DNA of 64,000 nt from Sabellastarte sp. h YS-2021 (GCA_964017235.1 OZ024933.1:12961962-13025961); one strand, 5' to 3'. Shown: positions 24,192 to 36,447, counted from the first letter of the stretch. Translations and numbers: made by a program. Notes: generated by a model from the letters alone, not told the origin.

Positions 24192-25639
24192 GAATTGAAG
24201 GAGGGCACCTTGTTTGCTTCATTTGATGATAAACCTCATCCTGCTTTTACATGAGCCACTTTAATGACCAGGACAAAATTTACGGGTAGGAGAGTGATTC
24301 TTGAAATTACTTACAACAAATTTCTGTATTTAACTACATAGATGATTTTTACGCATGTTGTCCTGCTAGTGTATCAAAACAGGCCTTTCAGAGTCTCACC
24401 TCACTTATCCCTGCAGTTGGCCTTCCCATGAACCCTCAGACAGTTTTGGCTCCAACTAGCATGTTATCCATCATGGGTTTTGTGGTAGACGTGAATAATG
24501 CTTCATTCAGGGCGGAGGATAAGAAATTGGGAGAGATAAGGCTTATGTGCCTTCTAGCTTTCTTACAGGACATTAGACAAATCATGACTTAAATCTTTAT
24601 TGGAGAACTTATTATGCATATCTCGTGTTAAAGCCTTACAAATTTTCTTGATTTAGTTGTTAATGACCTTGCAAAGCAACGGCAATACTGAAAAAATCAG
24701 GTTAGATGACGGTCCATACAAGAGTTTGTTGTGGTTTCTCATGTTCATGAAGTCGCTTAATGGAGAAGTATATTTTGACAAGCCCCCGACACAACACAAC
24801 ATCTATGTGGATGCAAGTTTGAAATATCTAGGAGGTGCTTAGAAATTTTGTGTATTCCAGTCGAATTGATAGGTGTGAGATCAATCATGCAGTATGAATT
24901 ATATAACGACCTTCTAGCCTTAGCAAATCAGATGGTATGTGTACATTGTGGCAATTTGAGTGAGGTTGCAGTCATTAATTCAGGAAAACCAGGGATTTGT
25001 TCCTGGATTTGTGTATTCAACATTTAGCAATGTTGTGTGCATGTTTTAATATTGATCTCAGAGTTGAACATATAAAAGGGGTTGACAACATTTTGGCTGA
25101 TGCGTTGTCTCATGGTCACTATAATAAATTGAGAGAAGTTATGTGGGCAGTAGTCCCTCACCAATTGCTCAATGTTTTTAGGTATTTCTTGTCCAATGGG
25201 AGTGTTGTTGCATCAGGCCATGTGAACAGTTCAGAAAGGTTTGCGTCCTTATAGCTGAGCAGTGTTGCAAGTAGTTTAAGTTGTATGTGGCTTTTATGAT
25301 GCACCTGCAATGTAAAACGTGGGATGCTACTTCCTCAGTGTTAGTTTTTTCGAATTTTTAGCAGGGAATGTATTATCATTCCAGGTTGTGAATAATAATG
25401 TGTCAGCATCGAAACATTATTAGGTATCAGAGGAGAATTAAGGTATATGATTCATTGTTAGTTTAGAAGTTCCTGTGTGGCCTCCAATATTCAAAACCTG
25501 AAAATCCTCAACCTAAGGGCCTGTTCTTGCTTATGCAAGTCTGTGAAATCTCGCAGCTCTGTGAATCTTTCAAGAGTTCATTGACACAACGGGCCGGTTA
25601 TTTGTTAACCTTCTATGTTTTTTTCGCATTTCAAATCTG

Positions 25640-26184
25640 GTACCACTATTTTAAAGCAACTTGATAAAAATTGACACCTTCTTCGTTCTGATGTGGTGTT
25701 TTCATATCCCGGAGCACATATTAAAGTTAAATGGGCAAAGAACATACAAGCAGCCGAGAAACATCATTTAGTTAAAATACCAGTTGTACAAGTACCTTAC
25801 ATGTGCCCAGTTCGAGCATTGGCGGCCTTACCCAAGAAGTTTCGTCTACAGCCGAATGACCCCCTTTTTGTATTAGACGATTATCATCTTCTAACCCAAT
25901 CTCATTTGAGATCTCGTTTGACTACATTCCTCCATACTTTGGGGATTCCCTTAGAAGCTCATGGCTTTCATACATTTCGTCCTTCGACTGCCATGATTGC
26001 TTATGATGCAAATGCTTCTCTAACTGCTATCAAGTCTTATGGATTATGGAGTAGCGATGCAATATGGCATTACATATCTGACAACACTGCACAGGCCCTT
26101 CATGTCCCCTTTACTTTTCAACACCTAGTTAATACTACATTTTTCATAAATTCTTGTTGGGGTTTGGGCTCATTTTGTGTTTAA
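25640..26184 (+). pseudogene. DIRS-type tyrosine recombinase relic
   Basis: The open part 25693-26184 encodes the C-terminal catalytic half: VPYMCPVRALAAL, a FHTFRPSTAM box carrying the H-x-x-R of tyrosine recombinases, and AIWHYISDN with the candidate nucleophile Tyr. The upstream half with the first catalytic Arg (25.3-25.65 kb) is eroded. In DIRS and Ngaro elements this enzyme inserts a circular DNA intermediate. The end of this ORF overlaps the first of two split direct repeats. Confidence 0.75.
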
Positions 26185-26258
26185 TTGGAATTCTCGTTTG
26201 TGAGATCACGTTATTACTGGGAGTCTTGTATCGTGAGATCTTGTCAATGTAGATGTAT
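26162..26258 (+). repeat. Split direct repeat, first copy
   Basis: Begins gtttgggctcattttgtgtt and matches 26633-26729 over about 97 bp at roughly 80 % by eye. It overlaps the last codons of the recombinase ORF. The arrangement is what PAT/Ngaro-type elements call B1. Confidence 0.7.
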
Positions 26259-26632
26259 ATCTAACCAATGTAGAATAATAATAAATGGTAGTGCCCTAAT
26301 ATCACGTGTTAAACTTTCTGATTTAGGTGGGGTTATAGTCTTTCTGTTAATGTGTGAATGACACTGTAATGGCAACATCCCTATTGGGTGCGTTTCAGTT
26401 GAAATGAACTATGCCATGTAATAAACTTACCCTATTTGTGCGCTCCAGCAATCGCAGCTCTGCTTCTGTACTGAACCAGAATAGCTCTTGCTTCATGTAG
26501 GTTCCTGGGAATCTTGCCCTCAGGCATTTGTGATCTAGAATTTGATTAAGTAGCATGTTTTAAATATTTTAATCCCGCCCACCCTCGTCCCTTGTAGTCT
26601 TAGTGTTTTATTCATTATTTTATAATTTTATT

Positions 26633-26729
26633 GTTTGGGCTCGTTTTGTGTTTAATTCTAATTCCCGTTTGTCAGATCATGTTGTTACTGGGGGTTTCAT
26701 ATTGTGATATTACGTCAATGTATATGTCT
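26633..26729 (+). repeat. Split direct repeat, second copy; likely 3' end of the DIRS-like element
   Basis: Begins gtttgggctcgttttgtgtt, 471 bp downstream of the first copy. The 374 bp in between would be the A2 segment of a split-repeat element. The matching A1 segment at the 5' end was not found. Confidence 0.65.
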
Positions 26730-27130
26730 TGTTGAAAACAAGAGGGGTATATATGTGCTAATACAAATGATCTGATAACTAACATGATAAGTGATAAGCC
26801 TTGCCTGATAATAGCTTTAAACTTCCTCCATTGTGAAATTATGTCAAGCTTATTTAATTCCATGTCATATATTTTGATGCACTCTTATCTAGTTACTTTC
26901 AGTGTCTTTTTTTCATATTTTATTGTCTCTATATTTGATACAGAAAAATCACAAAGTAACAATAACAGAATAATCAAACAACCATATCTCAATACACTAC
27001 ATTTACAATATAGTATATTAGGTTCTATCTACTCTAAGTACAAAATTAACCCATGAAATTCAGAGTTATTTCTTTAGATTTTCATTTCAATGTAACAGAG
27101 TTTACATTTGTATATACTAAAGGAATAAAT

Positions 27131-27380
27131 TTGGAATGATTTGCCTGATGATGTACGTTCAGCCACTTCTGTCCACTCATTCACAAGGAAGCTCAAAGCC
27201 TATCTCTTTGCACAAGCATATCCACCCTAACTTTTGCTTTCCCTCATTTCTCTCTGTGGTGCTGACCCTTGCTATGTCTCAGGTTTATGATTACAGTTTT
27301 TTGCTTCTGTTTGGTGCGCCTAGAGTCTGTCTTTAGATAGAGATTAGGCGCTATAAAAATACTATTAGAATTAGAATTAA
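27131..27380 (+). pseudogene. L2-type LINE, 3' terminal fragment
   Basis: The plus strand reads WNDLPDDVRSATSVHSFTRK then LKAYLFAQA and a stop, the standard C-terminus of L2/CR1 ORF2. It ends aggcgctataaaaatac then an (ATTAGA)-like run. 5'-truncated copy of about 250 bp. Confidence 0.75.
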
Positions 27381-27472
27381 ATCATTATATATATAAAAGA
27401 CCATACATCTGTATAAAGTCATCCAGCTTTTCATTTAACTTGTATGACATCCATAAGCATTGTATCTTGTCT

Positions 27473-30400
27473 TTAATTAATATAACGAATTCTGAAAAAA
27501 AGGATTCCTTTTGCATTCGTCTTTTGTTTGTTTAGATACCATTTACCAAGTAGAAATAAATAGTTTATGGTAAAATCAAGTCTGTCCCCATCGTACAGAC
27601 GATTGGTTAAACCAAAAATAATATCACAAACTGTGAATCTTATTTCGACATCAGTCATTTCTTTTATCCATTTACTAATTTTATCCCAAAAATCTATTGA
27701 AGTAGGACAATAGTAGAGATGATGCTCAAGAGTATCAATAAAAGTACAGTAGTTGCATTTTGCATCTTGTGTTACTTTCCATTTTACTAAATTGTAATTG
27801 CAGTTCAATGATCTATTTAGTATCTTGTACTGAAATGACTGCAGGTATGGTTCTCTGGTAATACTGTATACTAAGCTAAATATGGGTTTCCAATCTAGTT
27901 TCTCAAGGAATGGAAATAAGTCTATCCATTTTATCATTGCTGTCAGGGGTTTTGTGAGAAGGTTAGTCATCTCCCAGTATATAAGTTTGCTTTGTACCTT
28001 TGAAATTGGTTTTGGAGTTTTGTTCACAATGATGCTCATAGGTGGAAATTCCTTAAAAGGGCAATTAACGCTTCTGACTTTTTTTTCCATTCAGCAGGAA
28101 TTGCGTTTATCAGAGAGTTTAATTTTAATACGTTTATGTGTAGTTGTAATTTAAATTTTATTGCTTGATTAAACCCAATCTGCTCATTGTCACCTAATAA
28201 ATTGTACACTTTTAAGAGTTTGATATCTTGGTTTTTTCCAAGAAATATTGGGGTAATAGGGTGGTTGTCAATCATAATGTATTTATTGAAACATATATAT
28301 TCATTTAGGATTTCCTGAATAGTATCTGGTGGTCTCCCTTTAATCCAGAACCAGCATTGGAGGACTTGATGGTGGAATTTTGTATTTTGAAGTTTTGATA
28401 AAGATTCTTCTGGTAATTTATAATCCAACATGTCCGTTTGTATTCCACACATCGATCGAAATAAGTGGCTCCACTTGCAAGAATTATTGGTTGCTAATCT
28501 TTTAATCCACATAGCTTTTTGTGCTATGTGAAAAGAATGTATGTTAATCATTTTTAAGCCTCCCTCAGTAATTTGTGCGGCTACAGTTTCCTTTTTGACT
28601 CTTGCTATTTTATCATTCCAAAGGAATCCATACAGCAAACCATCCAGTTCTTGCAGGAAATAATCAGGAATATAGATTGTACTCAGCAGATGTGTAATCT
28701 GTGGTACTATTAAGGTCTTAACGATCATGATCCTACCAATCCATGAAAGTTTCCTTTGTTTCCAAATCCTTAATAGCATTTTGATATTTTCTAAGCAAAA
28801 TCGTAAGTTCAAGCCTTCGCATTCGTTCAGATCACTAGAAATCCAAATTCCTAGGGTTTTAAATGCCTTTTTGTTGACTTTTAGCATATTTATCTTTGTT
28901 GGTATTACGAGTTCAGATCGCCGAAGTGGTCCCAGGGGTATTATTTCACTTTTATCTAAGTTTAACTTTAGCTCAGATACATTCTCAAAAAGTCTAAAAT
29001 CAGATATAAAAGCTTGTAGTGAATCTAGATCCTTAGTGAATATTGTTGTATCATCTGCTAATTGGATGATTTTATATTCTAATCCATCTATTATGATACC
29101 TTTTGCTTTTTCATTTCATCTCAAGTTTATTGATAAAATTTCTGCCACTAAAATAAAGAGTAGGGCTGATAATGGACATCCTTGTCTTATTCCTCTTTCT
29201 AATGTAAAGTTACGTGATAAATACCTATTATTTATGGTACATGCAGTTATATTAGAATATAGAAGTTTAATCCAGTTGATAAAAGTTTTGTCAAAGTTGT
29301 AGCTTTTCAAGGTTTTAAACAAAAAATCCCATTCAATTGTATCGAAGGCCTTTTCAAAGTCAATCAAAACTAAAAGTCCTAGAATATCATTTTTGTTTGT
29401 GTATTCTATCATATCTTCTATAATCCGAACATTTTCCCCGATCAAACGTCCTTTGATATAGCCTACTTGGTCCTGACTAATAAGATTCCCAATAACTTTT
29501 TGTAGTCTATTTGTTAAGGCTTTTGCTAAAATTTTGTAATCAGTTGAAAGCAAAGAGACAGGTCTCCAGGATTTTAGGTATCTTAAGTCTCTATCTTTCT
29601 TTGGTATAAGTGAGAGTATACCTCTCCTTTGTCCGTCACTTAATTGACCATTATTATATGAGTAAAGGTAGCTTTCAAGTAGTGCCAATTTAAGGTCTGG
29701 CCAAAAAAAATTATAAAAATTAGTTGTAAATCCATCTAGGCCAGGAGATTTATTGTTTTTCATCTCCCTTAAAGCATCTGATGATTCAACAATATTTAGT
29801 GGCATGTTTACTAGAGAATTTTGTTCATCGCTTAATTTCGGTATTTTTTCGTTCGTGAGTAAAGAGTGTTCGATTGTTTCAATTATATCTGGATCTATTT
29901 TCTTAGATGAGTACAGATTTTGGTAAAAGGAGGCGTGTTCCTCTAGGATTTTTCCTGGATCTTCTCTCTGAGTCCCATCTGAATTGATTATTGATTTCAT
30001 ATGCCTTTTATTATAATTTTGTTTTTCAAGATTAAGAAAATATTTGGAACTCTTTTCACCATCTTCCGCATAATTTGCCTTAGATCTTAAGATTATACCA
30101 GCTATTTTCTCTTTTTCTAGTGTTTCCCATTTACTTTTTACTTTATAATATTTGTTCAGTTGTGCTGGATCTCTATAATTCAGATTTTGTTCTAAAAATC
30201 TATCTCTTTGAGCAAGAGTGATTCCTCTTGTTTCATTTGTTTAGCTTTCGCTTTTGATGTCGACATCATATATCAACAAGGTCGTTTTCTTCTAAAAGGT
30301 TAAGTAACATATTTCTGTAGGTACTATTACCATCTACAGTGCCACCTTTTTTTATCCTTTTCTAGGTTTAAACAAATATTGAAATCCCCTGCAATGATTA

Positions 30401-30515
30401 TTGGGACATCACTATTACGTAGTACCAAAGAGTGTAATTTTTCAAAAACATCGTTTCGGGCAATTACTCAATCTTTTGTCGGGGCGTAAATGTTAACAAT
30501 GGCTATGAGGTTTTA
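27473..30515 (-). pseudogene. L1/Tx1-type LINE ORF2, decayed
   Basis: Minus strand, 5' to 3'. Endonuclease remains at 30.5-30.3 kb include NIYAPTK and IIIAGDFNI. The linker (ILRSKANYAEDGEKSSKYF) leads to RT at 30.0-28.9 kb: MKNNKSPGLDGF, YLKSWRPVSLLSTDYKILAK, VLIDFEKAFDTIEWDFL, GIRQGCPLSALLFIL and QLADDTTIF. The C-terminal region runs to 27473 and holds a Cys/His motif (CNYCTFIDTLEHHLYYC). Breaks: an in-frame TGA at 29116-29118 between the GIRQGCPLS and LADD motifs, and a frameshift near the T8 run at about 28079-28087. Otherwise well conserved. Confidence 0.85.
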
Positions 30516-30544
30516 TATATGGTTTTAGTGATTTGTCTGCAGCA

Positions 30545-31560
30545 GTGATTGTACTGCACGCTGTCTAGATTAGCAAATGTAGTATTTCCTCGTTCTGGCT
30601 AAACAGCCGTGTAAACTAAAATTTATCTTATTGAATTACACTGTATTGACTATGTTTTCGCTAATAAGATACATTATAAAGTAGCATCACCCTGGGGAAA
30701 AAAGACCCCCAACAACATGTATTTGTTCTGCATATTATCTGGTAGTATTTCCTCATTCAATCTGAACGGACGTGTAAAACAAAATTAATCTTGTTGGATT
30801 ACTGCATAGACTATGTTTTCAACAATACAGTCTACATGTCGAAAATAGAATCCATTATATTTACAGCATCAGAGTTTTGACATTATTTTATTCTGAATAC
30901 ATATTTCCGCGGTTATCACATACCTATTTATGTTAAACAGCCTTACAGATTACAAGAAAGTAACCTTCAGAGCATTTTAGTGGTTTGACTACAATTGTAT
31001 TGCATGTTGTCTAAATCTAACAAATATAGTGTTTCCTCATTCTAACTGAATAGTCTTGTATTTACTATGTTTTCACCAACAAAAATAATTCTGAAATAGC
31101 ATCTGAGATGTCTATATCCCACACGGTGGGGAAGAACCCTCAACAACATGTGTTTGTATTGCGTGTTATCTTGATTTAACCACTGTAGTCTTTCCTTATA
31201 CACACTTAACAGATGTGTAAACTGACATTTATCTTATTCAATCACACTGTATTGACTATATTTTCACCAACAAAATACATTATAAAATAGCATCAGAGAT
31301 GTCTGTGCCCTACACCTTGGGGAATATCCCTCAACAACATGAAATATAAAACCGGTGAGACAGTACACTAATTAGCACACCTTCAACATGTATTTGTACT
31401 GCATATTATCTAGTAGTATTTCCTCATTCAATCTGAACATCCGTGTAAAACAAAATTATTATTGTTAAATTACTGCATAGACTATGTTTTCAATAATGCA
31501 GTCTATATGTCGAAAATAGAATCCATTATATTTACAACATCGGAAGTTTGAAAACTTTCA
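30545..31560. repeat. Degenerate tandem repeat, about five units of 150-170 bp
   Basis: Units start near 30545, 30713, 30985, 31135 and 31384. Each reads: caacatgtatttgt, a gtagtatttcctcattc block, cgtgtaaa, and gactatgttttca. Units 30713 and 31384 are close relatives 671 bp apart; the others are more diverged. No coding sequence. It could be the interior of an unknown element. Confidence 0.6.
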
Positions 31561-32249
31561 GTGTCATTAAAATTTAGAGAAATATATTTCTAATATATAA
31601 ATAACATGAGGACAAAGGTAACAGGTGACATGTAACTTTATGTAGTATAAATTAATTATATTGGTAATCACACAAAATGTGCTAATGTAACAGTGAATTC
31701 CAATTTCGCTATGTAAAAATGTTTATACAATCAGGTAATCATTGCAGGCTTGTTTAATTTTATTTTCATATGAAATGAGTGTTTCTTTCATAAATCTGAT
31801 TTTTGGACAAGGTTGGACATCGGTCATTTAACTTAGAGCATGCATGGCATAGTTATTGCTTCTGCACCATGTCTTGAAATATATAAATTTATTATACTTA
31901 GGTCATACATACGCATTCAGACATTTGATCTTGAAACTTACGAAAGATCATTCCATAAAATTGACAGGCAGAGAATCAATATTTATGTTTTTGATACAAC
32001 TTCTGAACTCATGCACAGTACATCCATGTACGTAACTACACATGTATATAATATTGCTCAAAACAAAACGGCTATCTGAGTGGCTTACATAATTGTAATT
32101 AATTCTCCACTGGCACGTGTGGTGCAGAGGCAAGCCTCATTTTGTAAACTTGCACTATGGAAACAGATAGCACATTTTGACTTCCTTTTCAAGAAATTTA
32201 ATCCCGATGACCACAGAAAACTGACCATAGTTACAAATTCATCTGGTCT
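31561..32249. other. No feature recognised
   Basis: AT-rich; only short ORFs without motifs. Confidence 0.3.
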
Positions 32250-32910
32250 GGGATTCACAAAAGGTCTTAAGCAAAAAATTGTCATAACTTTAGGAGAAAA
32301 GTCTTAACTCTACAACAATTTTGTCATAAAGTTAAGACTTTTTTTTGCTTAGACAAAATGGGATTCACAAAAGGTCTTAGGCAAAAATTTGTCTTAGACT
32401 TTGTCATAACTTTAAGACCACTGCAGGGCAGTCTTAAATATTTTACCCTTTGTTATGTCAACAAAATATATACTATGGGAATCTATACTTCCTATAAAAG
32501 TAATTTCTGTGGATTGTAATAAAATTTTACATAATTTAATTACCTGTAAATTTCCACATTTTATCTTCTTGTGGTAAAAATAATGTCATAAAAATGGCTG
32601 ACTCCTAATAAAACATAAAGACTACTATTTTTACATAATTTTACAAAAAAAGTAACAAATCTGTTTTATAATTTTGAAGAGCATGTTTGGTGTATTTATT
32701 GATGAAAAATATTTTTGTTTTACTAAAATTTGTTAATTTAAATTTTAAAAAGTTAAGACTTTTTGCACAAATTTTGTCTCAGCTAAGATTTTGCTAAGCA
32801 CTTTTTGTGAATCCCAATTTAAGAGAAATCTTAGCTAAGACAAAAGTCATAACTTTAAGATTTGTCTAAGCAAAAAAATTGCCTAAACTTAAGACCTTTT
32901 TGTGAATCCC
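32250..32910. mobile_element. Foldback element with doubled arms
   Basis: Left arm begins gggattcacaaaaggtctta at 32250 and repeats from 32361. The right arm is the reverse: it ends tttttgtgaatccc at 32910, with an inner copy ending at about 32816. Motifs such as gtcataacttta and gtcttaga pair between the arms. The centre (32440-32740) is AT-rich and has no ORF. Such elements form large hairpins. No transposase and no clear target duplication. Confidence 0.6.
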
Positions 32911-35863
32911 GGCCCAGAGGTTATGACAGGCGATCCAACAGCAAAATCTTTCCTTCAAGTAATCTTCACTTCACTTGAAAGCAATGATGGGATATCGTCT
33001 ACCAATTTAAAGTTAAATTTTGATTACATAAGGCTCATCTCTTACAGGTCACAGAGTCAGCTTTAAACTTTAACTGTGAATTTTCTGAAAGTACTGGAAA
33101 CTAATAATAATATTATTATAAAGGTTCACTTAAAAGTTCAGATATAAGGAATTGTGTATGGCAATTCACAATGTTCAGCTGCTAACAAATGCAATTGAAA
33201 TATTTGGTAGTTGTTTCTGTTCAGAATCTGTACAGGTTCAACTCAAAGTCCAATGCACTCACGATTATTGTGATTGAAAGCACTACTCACAAGTGTGTTT
33301 CACAAGAAACTGTTTCATGAGTAATGAGCAAAAGTTGCCAGTAAAATGTTATACATATCTCAGTACTGATTTTATTAGTCTAGTATTCCTTCACCTGGAG
33401 AACTAGTCAATGTTTGACAACATGATCAAGTGGAAGCAAATTTTCTGACAAAGAAGTTGTTATTATTAGGATAATTCCTTAGGATAATTGTAATCTCGCA
33501 CTCAGCATTGAATTATATACCCTTTATTTTGATTCAGTATTCTGAAAATGTAAAATAATTTCCCCATGTATACAAAATAGCAGGAGAAACTGATTACAAA
33601 TCTAGTTCTGTTCCTGTTATTAGACTAAATATGCCAGATACAGGAACTAGAAAAGGAGCCATGTTTCTTACTTGCTCATGACTGTAATAAAATATGGACC
33701 AAATTTCATGAATGGTAATTTTCCGGGTGCACTTGCAAGCGAATGTTCATGAACTTATGCAAGCGCTCATAGTATACTTGGATCAAGACCTACAACCACT
33801 AATCTCGCTCAGATTTACCCTTGATTTCACCTAAATTTATTTCTTTATTACTTTTGGATAGGCCAAATTCAGCAAAGAAATAGAATAATATTGAACCTCA
33901 GTGGATCAATATCACCTGTTTGGAATGCACCATGTTTGTATATACCAATGGAATCCATTCTTTATTGCAGACACAAAAGGTGGTGCCATACTACAGGAAG
34001 CTTTGAGATGAAAAGCCAACAGAACTTATTTCAAAATACCATGTTTAAAGTTTTATGGCACTTTGTATAAGCATAGGTGGCTAAGTTCATGCTGTAAAAC
34101 CCATACCAAATTACAATTGCAAGGTTTCAAAATTTGTAAAGTCAGTTAAGATTAAATGAAACCTTTTAATCCATGCAAAATAACACTGATGATGTCAATG
34201 TGCAAAAATATATGTGACTAGCCCATTGGGACATCCATACAGCTTGAGCTTTCAAAGTGCTGTTTTGACTGGATTTTATGTTCTCTTTAATCTAGCACAA
34301 GATTCTATGACTGCATTTTTCTCTTTCACTGATGATTTGGTAAAAAGTACATGTCAACCATGGACAGAGTTATTACATTGCAGGTTTTGAATACTGTTGC
34401 ATCTTTCATTTATCATTATTCACTTAAAATTAGAATGTTCTATTCATTAAATTTGAAAATGCAACAAGGATAGAAAACAGATTAATGAAGCGATGGGCAG
34501 AAAGAGGGATGAACGATTGACAGAATGATGGATGAATGGACCAAGATGTTAATTTTATATGCAAACAGTCATGGGGGCAGTCATGAGTAGCAAAGCTCAG
34601 CGATATTTTCATGTACTGCAGGATTCAATGTAGTCTACAATCCCCGGTGATAGGTCCCAATGACAGAGGATCACAATTTTCAGTGGTCCTCTGTGTTCCT
34701 AGTTCAGTATGTTTCACACTAGGTTACAGTAGCAGATGACGTTGGATTTTCTTGCAATATGAATGACCTTGAAGTGAATATGCTTTGTGGCCACTTGGAG
34801 ATGTATTTTTAAGGCAATGGCAACAACTGTGAGGTCCCGAGTTCTGTCAAAGCTGAGCATATAAACCAATACTTTGGTATGATAGGTGTTTGTGCTCATT
34901 GGTATTTCCTTCTTAGTGTACCCATAATGTTTTAGCATTTCAATGCGAGGTATTTATGGGTCAATGAAGTCAAGAAGAAGAGTAAGAGCATAAACTCAGA
35001 ACTCCCCATTTTTAGCAGAAGCTTTAAAGGCTCGTATCTCAGTCAATAGAAATATCAGTGGGCCTCTGACGAAGACAGTGATACTATAAAAAATTTACAA
35101 AAATTCTAACAATCATCTGATTCTCTTTTTGCATCCAAGCTAAGACTGACTTGGCCTTTACCATCTATCCAAGGAAGAAACGAGGAACAGACACATTTGC
35201 TCACAAAAAGGAGATTGTTTAAAACAGACTGTAACTCACACTTTGTGAATTGTTTTCATTTTAATACCATATAGAGCACATATCGGGAATCGTAATGAAT
35301 CTTTAGCAGTAATGATAAAATAGAAGTTCTGGTTACAACAATAATCCCTAAGGAAGTTGGAGGTGCCAGCAATTTTAGCAAAATATAAAAGCCACAGTCA
35401 TGCAAAGTGTCAAAAAGGAGTTAAGTCGGCTAGGAATCTCATTTTTAATATCATTTCATATCTTTAATGAAATCTGTTATATTAAAGTTACACCAACACA
35501 TAACACATCCAACAATGTCGCTTTGGCACTGAAACAGTGCACTGTTATGGTGTTAGTCAAAGGGCAAACATGTATGGTATAATGGTATAATGATTACAAG
35601 AACATGGTATAATGATTACAAGAACATAATTTATTTACAGTTTCACCATCAGTTAGAAAAAATTGAATATGTGTTGATCTCAGTACCTAAAACCAGTACT
35701 TGCTCATGAATTAGACAGTACACAATTGTGTTAACAGTCACAATGGATAGAATGAGTGTAAACGATATTGTTTCCCACCTTGAAAATGGAATTATGAGGC
35801 TGCCACATTGACAGGAATCCCTATTGTTGAAGTTTAGTATCGGCATGCATATAATCAGTAGTA
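32911..35863. other. About 3 kb without recognisable features
   Basis: AT-rich, with scattered short ORFs and no motif. The only structure is a 22-bp direct duplication of atggtataatgattacaag and following bases at about 35583-35627. Confidence 0.35.
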
Positions 35864-35866
35864 TAA

Positions 35867-35888
35867 TGCCCAGGTCACACTGTGGCGA
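35867..35888 (+). repeat. Harbinger left terminal inverted repeat
   Basis: Pairs without mismatch with 41761-41782; preceded by TAA. Confidence 0.95.
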
Positions 35889-36390
35889 TGTTTAGTGGCG
35901 AATATGCGCGATCATGCAATTCGTCCTTGTTGGTAGCATATTCTTGGTCCATCTTCACTGTTCTCCAACATTCTCCATGGATCGTCATCTGGCTACGACA
36001 GTTTCAAACTGTTCAAAACTATCACCACGCTTCATCCATTTCTTTGCAATTCTTCACAGATGGTGGTGGATTCGTCGACTTCGTAGCACCCTCGTACCCC
36101 AATTCGCCACTTCGTAGCAGGCTTCTTCATTGTTCTTCATTGTTCGCCAACTTTCCTTTGAAGATTGTCGGCTGAAAGACGAAGAACAAACAACGATATT
36201 CGCAGCAGGGAAGCCATGCATCGTCGCCCCTGAAGAATATGCTACGAGGCCCCGGAGATATTCGTCGCTCCTCTCAGCCAATGAGAAGCGAATGTCGCAG
36301 TAGTTCGTCGGTGATTGGCGAACTGACTGCGCATGCGAAGAACTGGCTACCAATCAGCTACGACCTTCGTAGGTTGCGGCGAACTGGCTG
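35889..36390. promoter_or_regulatory. Harbinger left subterminal region with repeated motifs
   Basis: Dense short motifs in both orientations: ttcgtag or ctacga, ttcgcc or ggcgaa, ttcgtcg, gttcttc and gaagaac. The right arm (41346-41760) is built from the same words. In DNA transposons such subterminal motifs often serve as transposase or partner-protein binding sites. It lies just upstream of the MADF gene's TATA box. Confidence 0.55.
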
Positions 36391-36395
36391 GAGAC

Positions 36396-36403
36396 TATAA
36401 AAG
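36396..36403 (+). promoter_or_regulatory. TATA box of the MADF gene
   Basis: tataaaag, 45 bp before ATG 36448. Transcription would start near 36427, so the first ATG in the transcript is 36448. This supports that start over the longer open frame. Confidence 0.6.
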
Positions 36404-36447
36404 CAGGGCACTGCGAACAATTGTCATCACTTGCGAATTTTTCTTCA

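Larger units (their letters stand above)
22854..24357. repeat. Recent tandem duplication, 703-bp units with a 98-bp internal remnant
   Basis: Unit 1 (22854-23556) and unit 3 (23655-24357) are almost identical, with only a few differences by eye. Between them, 23557-23654 is a third unit with its middle deleted. Each full unit holds the LINE 3' UTR end, the LINE tail, a SINE and a piece of DIRS RT, so the duplication came after all three insertions. The unit boundary falls just after the RT YIDDF codons. Confidence 0.9.
23130..25254 (+). pseudogene. DIRS-type RT/RNase H relic
   Basis: After the LINE and the duplicated units, a frame at 24325-24590 reads YIDDFYACCPASVSKQAF, then VGLPMNPQTVLAPTSMLSI and GFVVDVNNASFRAEDKK, the RT catalytic box and the block behind it. 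RNase H-like remains follow: IYVDASLKYLGGA at 24800-24840 and LRVEHIKGVDNILADALSH at 25051-25110. Only about 100 bp separate the N-terminal block (ending FDDKPHPAF) from YIDDF, so the palm region between them is deleted. Stops and frameshifts throughout. Confidence 0.75.
12961..26729 (+). mobile_element. Nested DIRS-like retrotransposon (gag, RT/RNase H, tyrosine recombinase), decayed
   Basis: Gag at 13-13.9 kb, pol N-terminus at 16.5-17.3 kb, RT/RNase H at 23.1-25.25 kb and recombinase at 25.65-26.18 kb are colinear on the plus strand. Insertions explain the gaps: two SINEs (14.5 and 15.3 kb), a MITE (15.06 kb), a full LINE (17338-23129) and a SINE inside the RT region. Split direct repeats at 26162-26258 and 26633-26729 mark the 3' end. 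The 5' terminus was not found. Dead copy. Confidence 0.6.

Noticed and set aside
31840..32307. Overlapping short ORFs on both strands
   Set aside because: No motif, no splice sites of quality; the right part runs into the foldback element.
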